From DATJLY01 sp035604615 (lineage in GTDB: Bacteria > Pseudomonadota > Alphaproteobacteria > ATCC43930 > CGMCC-115725), in assembly GCA_035604615.1 (NCBI GenBank), contig DATNID010000034.1, positions 1 to 64,000 on the forward strand: a stretch of 64,000 bases of DNA. The letters are read 5' to 3'. The notes beneath the pieces are model-generated. The model had not been told where the DNA came from. It ran no database searches and saw only the letters and a program-made list of their open reading frames with translations. Below, piece by piece: positions 1 to 8,652 of the stretch (its first letter is position 1; each line of letters begins with the position of its first letter). Made by a program: the position numbers and the translations under genes.

Positions 1-61
1 GGTCGATCAATGCCTCGATCCTCATCTGTCGAACTCCCTCGTGAACTCTCGCCCGGTCCAT
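1..61 (-). CDS. Transposase N-terminus, partial (runs off left edge)
   Basis: Only the first 20 codons lie in the window, starting at the complement of 59-61. The peptide begins MDRARVHEGV and continues to a second possible start at 25. From memory this resembles the N-terminus of ISNCY-type transposases, which begin with a short basic stretch followed by a helix-turn-helix; the fragment is too short to prove it. A purine-rich ribosome binding site (GAGGGGGC on the minus strand) sits just upstream. The tandem 20-bp repeats at 91-135 lie between this start and the PilZ gene, as expected for the end of an insertion element. Confidence 0.45.
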   Translation of the reverse strand, partial: MDRARVHEGVRQMRIEALID

Positions 62-90
62 CGCTGCCCCCTCGCTGGAGCAGTTCTAAA

Positions 91-135
91 ACCGGACAGA
101 TCACGAGCTACAAACACCGGACAGATCACGAGCTA
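91..135. repeat. Tandem 20-bp direct repeat, period 25
   Basis: The 20-mer ACCGGACAGATCACGAGCTA occurs at 91-110 and again, identical, at 116-135, separated by five bases. It lies upstream of the partial transposase start. Repeated terminal sequences of this kind are typical transposase-binding sites at insertion-sequence ends. It could also be an operator, but no host gene is close enough to make that likelier. Confidence 0.8.
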
Positions 136-256
136 GCCACAGCGGCCGCGCGGCCGAGTTGTTCGGCCGGGCGGGCTCGGATATACTTTTGCCGATCGCC
201 GATAGCATGGCCGCGGGCCGCTATTCTAGCGTGATCGCTATTCGTGCTCAGGTCTG

Positions 257-1150
257 ATGTTAAGAACGTCGACTACATCTCTGACACATAAGAAACTTCG
301 TCGCGACCGGCGGTATGCCGCGCCGCCCGTGACGGTGCTGCTCGGCAACGACGATTTCACCGCGCGGGGCTGGTCACTGGGCGGGTTCCTGCACGAGGCC
401 GCACCGGCGGTCGATGTTGGCGGCCGCATCGACGGGCAGCTCCAGGTCGCCGGGAGCGCAGCGCGTCACGCCGTCCGGGCCGCGGCCGTGCGCCGCGACC
501 GCAAGGCGGGAACGCTGGCCTGCCGCTTCCTAGAGCCGTCAGAGGCCATGGTGACCGCGTTCGACGCGGCCGTGGCGGGGCGCTTCCTGCGCCGCCGCGC
601 GCGGGCCGGGCTGGGCGCCTGGGCGTTTGCCGCAGTGGTGCTGGCGGCGTCTTCGGCGTCGGCTGGCGGCGGTGGCATGCTGGTGCCGGGCAACGCTCCG
701 CTGCCCGAATTCCGTCTTAACTTTCCTGACCCGCTGAGCGAGCCGTTCGGGCCCTCCTCGTCCCACGGCGATCTGCAGATTTCGCTCACCACGCCGGGCA
801 AGGGCGTGATCCAGTTCCTGTTCTCGCCGCGCTCGCGGTTCGCCATCACCACCGACCCCGAGACCGGCGCTAGCCGCTCCTATGCCGGCCTGGGATGGAA
901 CCTGTTCGACAGCGACCGGTTCTTCGGCACGTTGAGCCTCGCCGGCACCTTGACCCGGCCTGGCACCGACGAATTCTATCGCCGCTCGCTGGGGCCGCCG
1001 CTCGCGCTCCACAGCACGTTCGAGTTCGGCTACCAGTTCGGCGACCGGCACAGCCTCACCCTGTCGCTCGACCGCGCGACCACTCCGGACTTCCTGAGCG
1101 AGCGCAGCGAGCTCGACAATTTCACCCTGCGCTATGGCGTGAAGTTCTAA
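257..1150 (+). CDS. PilZ-domain / PagL-like outer-membrane barrel fusion
   Basis: A 297-residue protein with two unrelated halves. Residues about 12-110 look like a PilZ c-di-GMP domain: R15xxxR19 followed by the WSLGGF turn at 39-44 (the usual D/N before xSxxG is Gly here). Residues about 112-136 are basic and then hydrophobic, ending Ala-Ser-Ala, like a signal peptide. Residues about 190-297 match the lipid A 3-O-deacylase (PagL) barrel pattern, with YAGLGW, an FEFGYQFG strand and a C-terminal Phe. The His-Ser of the PagL active site (HxSN) reads DRATT here, so deacylase activity is doubtful. An internal ATG at 548 (Met98) would give a normally secreted barrel without PilZ. No strong ribosome binding site is visible at 257. 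Confidence 0.6.
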   Translation: MLRTSTTSLTHKKLRRDRRYAAPPVTVLLGNDDFTARGWSLGGFLHEAAPAVDVGGRIDGQLQVAGSAARHAVRAAAVRRDRKAGTLACRFLEPSEAMVTAFDAAVAGRFLRRRARAGLGAWAFAAVVLAASSASAGGGGMLVPGNAPLPEFRLNFPDPLSEPFGPSSSHGDLQISLTTPGKGVIQFLFSPRSRFAITTDPETGASRSYAGLGWNLFDSDRFFGTLSLAGTLTRPGTDEFYRRSLGPPLALHSTFEFGYQFGDRHSLTLSLDRATTPDFLSERSELDNFTLRYGVKF

Positions 1151-1921
1151 TCAGGCGGCAACCTCGCACCACACCGGCGTATGGTCGGACGCCTTGTCGC
1201 GCCCGCGCGGGCCGCGATCGATGTCGGCTGCGACGAGACGGTCAGCGGCCTGCGGCGTCAGCAGCAGATGGTCGATCCTGAGCCCCTCGTCGTTCTTCCA
1301 GCGATTGTTCTGGTAGTCCCAGAAGCTGTAGCGGTGCGGCTCGGGGTGGAACACGCGGAAGGCATCGACCAGCCCGAGATTCAAGAGCACGCGAAAGCGC
1401 GCCCGCGACTCAGGTCGGCAGATCGCGTCGTTGCCGAATTCGACCGGGTCGAAAACGTCGTCGTCGGTGGGCGCGACATTGTAGTCGCCGGCCAGCACGC
1501 AAGGACGCTCGCCATCGAGGAGCGCGCGTGCATGCGTCTCGAGCCGGCGCATCCAGGCGAGCTTGTAGTCGAACTTGTCAGTGCCGACCGGATTGCCGTT
1601 GGGGAGATAGATCGACGCGACGCGCAAGGCGCCGAAACTCGCCTCAATGTAGCGCGCCTGCTGGTCGCTGTCGTCGCCGGCGAGGCCGCGGACGATGTCT
1701 CGCGCCGGCTCCCTCGAAAGGAGCGCGACGCCGTTATAGGTGCGCTGGCCCAAAGTCTCGACGTGATAGCCGAGCCCCTTCACCTCGAGCGTCGGGAAAT
1801 CGGCGTCGACGCACTTGATCTCCTGGAGGCACAGGACATCGGGCTTCGCCTCCTCGAGCCAGGCGAGCACATGGCCGAGGCGCGCCTTCACCGAGTTGAC
1901 GTTCCAGGTGGCGATCTTCAT
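1151..1921 (-). CDS. xth: Exodeoxyribonuclease III
   Basis: A 256-residue EEP-fold nuclease for base-excision repair, cutting at abasic sites and removing 3' blocks. The family's motifs are all present: TWNVNSVKARL near the N-terminus, LQEIK (metal-binding Glu), AGDYNVAP in the middle, IDHLLLTP and the C-terminal SDHTPVW with the catalytic His. Length is normal. It sits 23 bases downstream of erpA on the same strand, so the two probably share the promoter upstream of erpA. It converges on the PilZ fusion gene, its stop abutting that gene's end. Confidence 0.95.
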   Translation of the reverse strand: MKIATWNVNSVKARLGHVLAWLEEAKPDVLCLQEIKCVDADFPTLEVKGLGYHVETLGQRTYNGVALLSREPARDIVRGLAGDDSDQQARYIEASFGALRVASIYLPNGNPVGTDKFDYKLAWMRRLETHARALLDGERPCVLAGDYNVAPTDDDVFDPVEFGNDAICRPESRARFRVLLNLGLVDAFRVFHPEPHRYSFWDYQNNRWKNDEGLRIDHLLLTPQAADRLVAADIDRGPRGRDKASDHTPVWCEVAA

Positions 1922-1944
1922 GGCGCGGCCGCGCGCCTCGACGT

Positions 1945-2304
1945 TCAGGCCACCGAAAATGAATTGCCGCAGCCGCAGGACGAGGCGGCGTTGGGATTGC
2001 GGACCTGGAAATAGGCTCCCATCAGGTCCTCGACGAAATCGAGCTCGGCGCCCTTGACCAGTTCGAGCGACACCTCGTCGATCACCAGCTCGACGCCGTC
2101 GCGCGCGAACACGAGATCGTCCGCGCGGCGCTCCTTGTCGAAGGTGAAGCCGTATTGGAATCCGGAGCAGCCGCCGCCCGATACCGCCAGCCGCAGGAAC
2201 GCGTCGGGCGCGTTCTCCTGGCTCCTAAGCTCGGCGATTCGCCGCGCTGCGCTTGCGGTCAAGCTGACTTGGCCCTCGGACGGGATGCCGTGCCCTTCCG
2301 CCAT
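1945..2304 (-). CDS. erpA: Iron-sulfur cluster insertion protein ErpA
   Basis: A 119-residue A-type carrier that passes Fe-S clusters to apoproteins. The three conserved cysteines are present as GGGCSGF in the middle and SCGCG near the C-terminus. The spacing fits the ErpA/IscA family, and the gene's place between xth and dgt is where alphaproteobacteria usually keep erpA. The start has a good ribosome binding site (ACAGGAG, seven bases upstream) and a promoter at 2336-2363. IscA is the only real alternative name. Confidence 0.88.
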   Translation of the reverse strand: MAEGHGIPSEGQVSLTASAARRIAELRSQENAPDAFLRLAVSGGGCSGFQYGFTFDKERRADDLVFARDGVELVIDEVSLELVKGAELDFVEDLMGAYFQVRNPNAASSCGCGNSFSVA

Positions 2305-2335
2305 TGCGCACTCCTGTCGCCATCCGCGCCCCTCT

Positions 2336-2363
2336 TATCTAGGGGCTTCGCGCGATTTGTCAA
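2336..2363 (-). promoter_or_regulatory. Promoter of erpA-xth
   Basis: On the minus strand, TTGACA (2358-2363) is followed after 16 bases by TAGATA (2336-2341). The -35 is a perfect consensus match. It would give a leader of about 25 bases before the erpA start. This is a sequence match only. Confidence 0.55.
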
Positions 2364-2440
2364 TTTGGCCCGGCCGTAAGCCGTCACGCGATCATAGTGC
2401 GAAATGGTGAACGAGTCGCTGCTTCGAGGGCCGGCGAACA

Positions 2441-2470
2441 TTGCAAGCGCGGCGGTCCAGGGGCTAGGTT
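2441..2470 (+). promoter_or_regulatory. Putative leaderless promoter of dgt
   Basis: TTGCAA (2441-2446) and TAGGTT (2465-2470) are separated by 18 bases, and the dgt ATG lies only seven bases past the -10. Transcription would start at or next to the start codon. Three other genes in the window show the same layout. Confidence 0.45.
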
Positions 2471-2477
2471 GCCGGGG

Positions 2478-3638
2478 ATGATGCCGGACCTCGCCCGCTA
2501 CGCGTCACATCCCGCGGAGAGCCGCGGGCGGCTCCATGCCGAGCCCGAAAGCCCGACGCGCAGCGCGTTCCAGCGCGACCGCGACCGCATCATCCATTCG
2601 ACCGCCTTCCGCCGCCTGCAGTTCAAAACGCAGGTGTTCGTGACGCATGAGGGCGACCATTACCGCAACCGCCTGACGCACAGCATCGAGGTGGCGCAGA
2701 TCGCGCGCAGTATCGCCCGTGCGCTGGCGCTCGAGGAGGATTTAGCCGAGGCGCTCGCGCTGGCGCACGATCTCGGCCACACGCCCTTCGGCCACGCCGG
2801 CGAGGAGGCGCTCGACGCGGCGATGAAGCCCTTCGGCGGTTTCTCCCACAACGACCAGACGTTGCGCGTGCTGACCCGGCTCGAGCGGCGCTATGCCGAT
2901 TTCGACGGGCTCAACCTCACCTGGGAGACGCTCGAGGGCACGGTCAAGCATAACGGCCCGCTCGACCGCAAGACGCTGCCGCCGACCGTCGCCGACTATG
3001 TCGCGCGCCACGATCTCGAGCTCGCGACCTGGCCCGCGGCTGAAGCGCAGGTCGCGGCGCTGTCCGACGATGTCGCCTACAACAATCACGATATCGATGA
3101 CGGGTTGCGCGCCGGGCTGTTCACCGTGAAGGACTTGGCCGACCTGCCGCTGGTCGGCGCGGTCTTCGCCGAAGTCGCGTCGCGCCATCCCGGCATCGAG
3201 GAGCCGCGGCTCATCCACGAGGCGATCCGCCGCCTGATCGACCGCATGGTCAACGACCTCGTCGCCGAGACCAGGCGCCGCATCGCCGAGGCGCGGATCG
3301 AGAGCGCCGCAGATATCCGCGCGCTGGGCCGGCCGGTCGCGTCCTTCTCCGAGCCGATGCGCGCCAATGACCGCGCGCTGCGGAAGTTCTTGATGGAGCG
3401 CATGTACCGGCACTACCGGGTGGCCCGCATGGGCGCCAAGGCCAAACGCATCGTGCGCGAGCTGTTCGATCTGTTCTGCGCCGATCCGCTGTGCCTGCCG
3501 ACCGAATGGCGGGCGCAGACGCGCGGGCCCGGCGCGCCGGAGACTGCGCGCACCGTCGCGGACTATATCGCCGGCATGACGGACCGCTTCGCGCTCGACG
3601 AACATTTTCGCCTGTTCGACCGCTACGCGACGACGTGA
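2478..3638 (+). CDS. dgt: Deoxyguanosinetriphosphate triphosphohydrolase-like protein
   Basis: A 386-residue HD-domain hydrolase that splits dNTPs to nucleoside and triphosphate. The metal-binding pattern is clear: NRLTHSIEV followed by AHDLGHTPFGHAG, then the later DDVAYNNHDIDD, as in the dGTPase-like group 2 proteins common in alphaproteobacteria. I chose ATG 2478 rather than the longer frame from 2397, because family members begin close to ARYASHPAESRGR and a promoter lies immediately before it. There is no convincing ribosome binding site, consistent with a leaderless message. Its stop overlaps the argS start (TGATG). Confidence 0.88.
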   Translation: MMPDLARYASHPAESRGRLHAEPESPTRSAFQRDRDRIIHSTAFRRLQFKTQVFVTHEGDHYRNRLTHSIEVAQIARSIARALALEEDLAEALALAHDLGHTPFGHAGEEALDAAMKPFGGFSHNDQTLRVLTRLERRYADFDGLNLTWETLEGTVKHNGPLDRKTLPPTVADYVARHDLELATWPAAEAQVAALSDDVAYNNHDIDDGLRAGLFTVKDLADLPLVGAVFAEVASRHPGIEEPRLIHEAIRRLIDRMVNDLVAETRRRIAEARIESAADIRALGRPVASFSEPMRANDRALRKFLMERMYRHYRVARMGAKAKRIVRELFDLFCADPLCLPTEWRAQTRGPGAPETARTVADYIAGMTDRFALDEHFRLFDRYATT

Positions 3639-5404
3639 TGGACCTTTACGCGCATTTCCACGGCTTCATCGTCGCCGAGATCGAGGCGCTCGTGGGCGCC
3701 GGCGAGCTGCCCGCCGGGCTCGACGCCAGCCGCATCGCCGTCGAGCCGCCGCGCGACCCGGCGCACGGCGATCTCTCGACCAACGCCGCCATGGTGCTGG
3801 CGAAGCCGGCGCGCATGGCGCCCAAGGCGATCGCCGAGCGCCTGCGGCCCCGGCTGGCGCGCCTTCCTGACGTAACCGCGGCCGAAATCGCGGGGCCCGG
3901 CTTTCTCAACCTGCGGCTCAGGGATTCGTTCTGGCACGCGCGGCTCGCGGAGCTGCTGCGCGCCGGCCCGTCCTATGGCGATTCAACGATGGGGCAGGGG
4001 CGGCCGGTCAATGTCGAATACGTCTCGGCCAATCCGACCGGTCCGATGCATGTCGGCCACGGCCGCGGCGCCGTGGTCGGCGACGCCTTGGCGTCTCTTC
4101 TGGCGAAGGTCGGATTCGCGGTGACGCGCGAGTATTACATCAACGACGCGGGCGCGCAGGTCGACGCGCTCGCGCGCTCGCTGCATGTCCGCTACCGCGA
4201 GGCGCTCGGAGGTAAAATCGGCGCGCTTCCCGAAGGTTTTTATCCCGGCGAATACATGAAGGAGATCGGCAGCATCGCGGCGTCAATGGTGAGGAACTTA
4301 TGGAGCGGGGCGGATTGGCAAGATCGCGAAGCCGAATGGCTGCCGACATTCCGCGATATCGCCATTAAGCTGATCATGGAGATGATCAAGCAGGATCTCG
4401 CGGCGCTTGGGATTGAACACGCCGTCTTCACGTCCGAACGTGAAATCGTGAACTCGGGCGCGATCGAACGCGCGATGGAGACGCTTGAAGCGCGGGGCCT
4501 CGTTTATGTCGGCACGCTCGAGCCGCCAAAGGGTCATCTGCCCGACGACTGGGAGCCGGTGCCGCTGACGCTGTTCCGCTCGACGCCGTTCGGCGACGAT
4601 GTCGACCGGCCTCTCAAGAAGTCGGACGGCTCATGGACCTATTTCGCCGCCGACATGGCGTACCATTTCGACAAGTACCAGCGCGGCTTCGCCGACATGA
4701 TCGACGTGTGGGGCGCCGATCACGGCGGCTATGTGAAGCGCATGCAGGCGGCGGTGACGGCGCTCACCGGCGGCGCAGGCGCGCTCGACGTGAAATTGTG
4801 CCAACTGGTCAATCTCCTCGACCATGGCGAGCCGGTGCGCATGTCGAAGCGCGCCGGCGTCTTCGTCACTTTGCGCGAGGTCGTGGACCAGGTCGGCAAG
4901 GACGTGTTCCGCTTCGTCATGCTGACGCGTCGCAACGACCAGGCGCTCGATTTCGACTTCGCCAAGGTGGTCGAGCAGTCCAAGGACAACCCGGTCTTCT
5001 ATGTGCAATACGCCCACGCGCGCGCGCGGTCGGTGCTGCGCCACGCGACGGAAATGTTCTCGCCCGAGGCGCTCGCGCCCGATGCGCTCGCGGCGGCGCC
5101 GCTCGATCGCCTTGCCGATCGCGACGAGATCGCGCTGGTGCGCCAGCTTGCGACCTGGCCGCGCGTCGTCGAGGCCGCCGCCGAGGCGCACGAGCCGCAT
5201 CGCATCGCGTTTTTCCTGCACGATCTCGCCGCTGCGTTCCACGGGCTCTGGACCCGGGGGATGGACGATGCGAATTTGCGCTTCATCGTGAGCGCCGCGC
5301 CAGACGTGACATTGGCGAGGCTCGCACTCGTGCAAGGGGTGGCTTTTGTCGTGGCGTCCGGCCTTGCGGTGTTCGGCGTCGCGCCGGCCGAGGAGATGCG
5401 GTGA
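3638..5404 (+). CDS. argS: Arginyl-tRNA synthetase
   Basis: A 588-residue class I aminoacyl-tRNA synthetase charging tRNA-Arg. It has the N-terminal Add-1 domain (DPAHGDLSTNAAM), the HIGH signature as HVGHGRGAVVGD, a DVWGADHGGY active-site loop, a KMSKS-like VRMSKRAG, and the C-terminal anticodon-binding helical domain. ATG 3638 overlaps the dgt stop by one base, which fixes the start; the open frame extends further upstream only inside dgt. It is the middle gene of a tight dgt-argS-SPOR-nagZ run, an arrangement common in alphaproteobacteria. Confidence 0.96.
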   Translation: MDLYAHFHGFIVAEIEALVGAGELPAGLDASRIAVEPPRDPAHGDLSTNAAMVLAKPARMAPKAIAERLRPRLARLPDVTAAEIAGPGFLNLRLRDSFWHARLAELLRAGPSYGDSTMGQGRPVNVEYVSANPTGPMHVGHGRGAVVGDALASLLAKVGFAVTREYYINDAGAQVDALARSLHVRYREALGGKIGALPEGFYPGEYMKEIGSIAASMVRNLWSGADWQDREAEWLPTFRDIAIKLIMEMIKQDLAALGIEHAVFTSEREIVNSGAIERAMETLEARGLVYVGTLEPPKGHLPDDWEPVPLTLFRSTPFGDDVDRPLKKSDGSWTYFAADMAYHFDKYQRGFADMIDVWGADHGGYVKRMQAAVTALTGGAGALDVKLCQLVNLLDHGEPVRMSKRAGVFVTLREVVDQVGKDVFRFVMLTRRNDQALDFDFAKVVEQSKDNPVFYVQYAHARARSVLRHATEMFSPEALAPDALAAAPLDRLADRDEIALVRQLATWPRVVEAAAEAHEPHRIAFFLHDLAAAFHGLWTRGMDDANLRFIVSAAPDVTLARLALVQGVAFVVASGLAVFGVAPAEEMR

Positions 5405-6150
5405 TGTCGTTTCGCGTTGACCTCCAATCTCAGGATGCGCCCGCCCCCCGCCGGCACGGAACGCTCGTCGTCGTATTGGCGCTCGCGGCGATGGGCGTGT
5501 CGGCGGCGCTCGCGTGGGCGGCATGGCGCGCGGTGAGCCATCACGGCACCAGCGCTGCCGTGCCGATCATTCACGCCGACGAGCGGCCGGTGAAGGTGCC
5601 CCCGGTCAATCCCGGCGGCATGACCGTGCCCGACCAGAACATCTATGTCCTCAATGGCGGCCGTCCCGACTCGCGGGTGGAACAGCTGCTGCCGCCGCCG
5701 GAGACGCCGCTGCCCCGCCCGGCCCCGCCCGAGCCCAAGGTCATGGAGCCGGCGCCCGCCGCAGCATCGGAAGCGCCGCCGCAGCCCGATGCAGCCGCCG
5801 CTGCACCGCCCGCAGCGCCGCCCGTCGCGAGCGCGGCGCCCGTCGTTGCCGCGGCTCCTGCGCCCGCCGCCGCCACGCCGCTGCAACCCGCCGCGTCGGC
5901 GAGCGGATTTTTCCTGCAGCTTGCCGCGGTGCGCACTCCGGAGGCAGCAGAGCACGAGTGGGCCCGGCTGAAGCGCGCGCAGGCCGACATTCTCGGGACC
6001 CTTGAGCAGCGCACCGTTCGCGCCGATCTGGGCAACCGCGGCGTCTATTATCGGGTCGAGGCCGGACCGCTCGCCGACGGTGCGGCGGCGCAGCGCGCGT
6101 GCGAGGATCTGAGGCAGCGCAAAATCGGGTGCATCCTTGTCAGGCCGTGA
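5404..6150 (+). CDS. SPOR-domain membrane protein
   Basis: A 248-residue single-pass inner-membrane protein. One membrane segment lies at about residues 20-41, followed by a long Pro/Ala-rich periplasmic linker (about 95-165) and a C-terminal SPOR domain (about 168-248: FFLQLAAVRTPEAAEHEW ... YYRVEAGPLAD). SPOR domains bind glycan strands stripped of stem peptides at division sites. ATG 5404 overlaps the argS stop (TGATG). The following nagZ start lies inside this gene's last codons, so translation is probably coupled. Its place between argS and nagZ is conserved in the group. Confidence 0.88.
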   Translation: MSFRVDLQSQDAPAPRRHGTLVVVLALAAMGVSAALAWAAWRAVSHHGTSAAVPIIHADERPVKVPPVNPGGMTVPDQNIYVLNGGRPDSRVEQLLPPPETPLPRPAPPEPKVMEPAPAAASEAPPQPDAAAAAPPAAPPVASAAPVVAAAPAPAAATPLQPAASASGFFLQLAAVRTPEAAEHEWARLKRAQADILGTLEQRTVRADLGNRGVYYRVEAGPLADGAAAQRACEDLRQRKIGCILVRP

Positions 6151-7156
6151 GCCGCTCGCCGCTATCTTCGGCCTCGCCGGTTCGGCGCTTTCCGTGTCCG
6201 AGCGCGCCTTCTTCCGCGACGCCGATCCGGTCGGGTTCATTCTGTTCGCGCGCAACTGCGAGGAGCCGGGCCAGGTGCGCCGCCTGGTCGCGTCCCTGCG
6301 CGACTGCCTCGGGCGCGCCGACGCGCCGGTGCTGATCGACCAGGAGGGCGGGCGGGTGGCGCGGCTGAAGCCGCCGCATTTTCACGTGTATCCGGCGGCG
6401 GGCGCGATCGCGGCGCGGGGCGGCGCGCGGGCGCGCGAGGCTGCGCGTCTGGGGGCTCGCCTCATCGCCGACGATCTCGCAGCGCTGGGCATCTCGGTCG
6501 ATTGCATGCCGGTGCTCGACCTGCCGGCCGAAGGCGCCGACCCCGTGATCGGCGACCGGGCCTATGGCGACTCGCCCGAGACTGTCGCTGCGCTTGGGCG
6601 CGCGGCGTGCGACGGGCTGCTGGCGGGGGGCGTGCTGCCGGTGCTGAAGCACATTCCCGGCCACGGCCGCGCGGCGGTGGACAGCCATTACGCCTTGCCG
6701 CGCGTCGACGCGCCGCTTTCCGCGCTCGAGGCCAGCGACTTCGCGCCGTTCCGCGCGCTCGCCGCCATGCCGTGGGCGATGACCGCGCATATCCTCTACG
6801 GCGCGATCGACCAGGATGCGCCGGCGACCCTGTCGCCGCGCCTGATCCGCGAGGTCATACGCGCTAGCATCGGATTCGATGGCGTCCTCCTTTCGGACGA
6901 TGTCTCGATGGCGGCCTTGCCGGGCGGGATCGGCGAGCGTGCGGCGCGTGCGCTGGCGGCGGGGTGCGACATCACGCTCCACTGCAACGGCGACGCCGCC
7001 GAGATGAGGGACGTGGCGGGCCGAGCGGCGCCGCTCACCGCAGCCGCGACAAGGCGGCTTGCCGGCGGCGAGGCGCTGCGCCGGGCGCGGATCGAGCCGT
7101 TCGACCGGCGCGCGGCCGAGCTGCGATTCGCCGCGCTCATGGGCGGGGAGGGGTAG
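6137..7156 (+). CDS. nagZ: Beta-N-acetylhexosaminidase NagZ
   Basis: A 339-residue GH3 enzyme that removes GlcNAc from 1,6-anhydro-muropeptides during wall recycling in the cytoplasm. Signatures: FILFARN near the N-terminus, LIDQEGGRVARL, KHIPGHGRAAVDSH carrying the catalytic His loop, and LLSDDVSMAAL carrying the nucleophile Asp. The start is TTG at 6137, overlapping the preceding gene by 14 bases. A GTG at 6194 is in frame but would remove the conserved AAIFGLAG strand, so the TTG is preferred. Confidence 0.92.
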   Translation: MSGREPLAAIFGLAGSALSVSERAFFRDADPVGFILFARNCEEPGQVRRLVASLRDCLGRADAPVLIDQEGGRVARLKPPHFHVYPAAGAIAARGGARAREAARLGARLIADDLAALGISVDCMPVLDLPAEGADPVIGDRAYGDSPETVAALGRAACDGLLAGGVLPVLKHIPGHGRAAVDSHYALPRVDAPLSALEASDFAPFRALAAMPWAMTAHILYGAIDQDAPATLSPRLIREVIRASIGFDGVLLSDDVSMAALPGGIGERAARALAAGCDITLHCNGDAAEMRDVAGRAAPLTAAATRRLAGGEALRRARIEPFDRRAAELRFAALMGGEG

Positions 7157-7157
7157 G

Positions 7158-7877
7158 TTGGACCTGTCGCACCTCCTGCTGCGACTGTCGGTGACCGCGA
7201 TTCCCGTGCTGTTGGCGATCACGCTGCACGAGGCGGCGCACGGCTATGTCGCGTATCGCTGCGGCGACGATTCCGCTTTCCGCATGGGCCGCGTCACGCT
7301 CAACCCGCTGCGTCACATCGATCTCTACGGTACCATCCTCCTGCCACTCCTGCTGCTGTTCGTGTCGCAGGGGCGGTTCATGTTCGGCTATGCCAAGCCG
7401 GTGCCGGTGGCATTCGCGCGACTCCGGCGGCCGCGCCGCGACATGGTGCTGGTGGCCGCCGCGGGACCGGCGACGAATCTCGTTCTGGCGCTGGTTTCCG
7501 CGGCCCTGCTGCGGCTGTGCGCCGGCGCCGGTGACGCCGCCGATCCGGGGATGGCGGCGACCGCGCTGGCGTGGATCTCGGCCAATCTCTATGTGTCGAT
7601 CCTGGTCAACGCGATCCTCGCCGTCTTCAACATGCTGCCGATCCCGCCGCTCGACGGCGGGCGCGTCGCGGTCGGTCTGCTGCCCGAGGCTCTGGCCGTG
7701 CCGCTGGCGCGGACCGAGCGCTACGGCATGCTGATCATCATCACGCTGGTGGTGTTCGCGCCGATGATCGCGACCTCCTCGGGCCAGTCGCTCGATGTTG
7801 TAGCCACCGTGGTGGATCGGCCGGTAAGCTGGATCATGGACGCGATGCGCTGGGTGTCGGGCAGGGCCTATGACTGA
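7158..7877 (+). CDS. Site-2-protease family membrane metalloprotease (M50)
   Basis: A 239-residue membrane protein with the zinc motif H24EAAH28 in the first membrane helix and NMLPIPPLDGG, which carries the third ligand Asp, near residue 160. This layout matches the short Rip/YwhC-type M50B proteases without PDZ domains. About five or six hydrophobic segments are visible. The start is a TTG one base after the nagZ stop; the open frame continues upstream only inside nagZ. It lies between nagZ and scpA, as in many alphaproteobacteria. The substrate is unknown. Confidence 0.85.
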   Translation: MDLSHLLLRLSVTAIPVLLAITLHEAAHGYVAYRCGDDSAFRMGRVTLNPLRHIDLYGTILLPLLLLFVSQGRFMFGYAKPVPVAFARLRRPRRDMVLVAAAGPATNLVLALVSAALLRLCAGAGDAADPGMAATALAWISANLYVSILVNAILAVFNMLPIPPLDGGRVAVGLLPEALAVPLARTERYGMLIIITLVVFAPMIATSSGQSLDVVATVVDRPVSWIMDAMRWVSGRAYD

Positions 7878-8652
7878 GACCGAGCCGTTCGAGGACGAAC
7901 GGGCGCCGCCGCCGGAGACGGCCGATCTCGTGGTCGACCTCGAAGGCTACGAGGGGCCGATCGACGTGCTCCTGACGCTCGCGCGCGAGCAGAAGGTCGA
8001 TCTCACCCGCATCTCGATCCTGAAGCTTGCCGACCAATACCTCGCCTTCATCGCCGCGGCGCGCCGGCTCAAGCTCGAGATCGCGGCCGACTATCTGGTG
8101 ATGGCGGCGTGGCTCGCCTATCTCAAGTCGAGGCTCCTCCTGCCGCAACCGCCCGAGCCCGACGAGCCGACGGGCGAGGAAATGGCGGCGGCGCTCGCCT
8201 ACCAGCTCCAGCGGCTCGAGGCGATGCAGGCCGCCGGCGTCCGCCTGATGGCCCGGCCGCAACTGGGCCGCGACGTGTTCCAGCGCGGCGCGCCCGAAGG
8301 TTTGCCGCGCGTGACTGTGCCGGTGTGGGACGTGTCGCTCTACGACCTCCTCAAGGCCTATGGCGAAGGCAAGCAGCGTAAGGAGGGCGCGGTCCTCCAC
8401 ATCACGCCGCCGGAGCTCTATTCGATGGATGACGCGCTCCAGCGTCTGTCGCGAATCCTGGGCCGCGTCCCCGAATGGCGCAGCCTGATGACCTTCCTGC
8501 CGGCGGTCGCGGGCACCGGCATCGTGTGGCGCTCCGCCATTGCCTCGACGTTTTCCGCCAGCCTCGAACTCGCCCGCGCCGGCAAGCTGCAGCTGCGTCA
8601 GGATGCCGCGTTCGGTCCCATCTTCCTCCGCAGCACGCCCGAGAGCCCATGA
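7870..8652 (+). CDS. scpA: Segregation and condensation protein A
   Basis: A 260-residue kleisin that bridges the SMC heads with ScpB for chromosome compaction. The N-terminal signature LEGYEGPIDVLLTLAREQKVD and the later DLLKAYGEG region are typical. The gene overlaps the protease gene by eight bases and scpB by four. Length fits alphaproteobacterial ScpA. Confidence 0.93.
   Translation: MTETEPFEDERAPPPETADLVVDLEGYEGPIDVLLTLAREQKVDLTRISILKLADQYLAFIAAARRLKLEIAADYLVMAAWLAYLKSRLLLPQPPEPDEPTGEEMAAALAYQLQRLEAMQAAGVRLMARPQLGRDVFQRGAPEGLPRVTVPVWDVSLYDLLKAYGEGKQRKEGAVLHITPPELYSMDDALQRLSRILGRVPEWRSLMTFLPAVAGTGIVWRSAIASTFSASLELARAGKLQLRQDAAFGPIFLRSTPESP

Larger units (their letters stand above)
1..140. 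mobile_element. Probable insertion-sequence end
   Basis: The element would extend leftward out of the window: it contains the transposase start at 61 and the repeated terminal sequence at 91-135. The right boundary is approximate because no target duplication can be seen with only one end present. From 141 to 256 I see no gene. Confidence 0.4.

Noticed and set aside
4633..5403. Upstream extension of the SPOR gene frame
   Set aside because: It lies inside argS in another frame; the stop/start overlap at 5404 and the membrane helix fix the real start.
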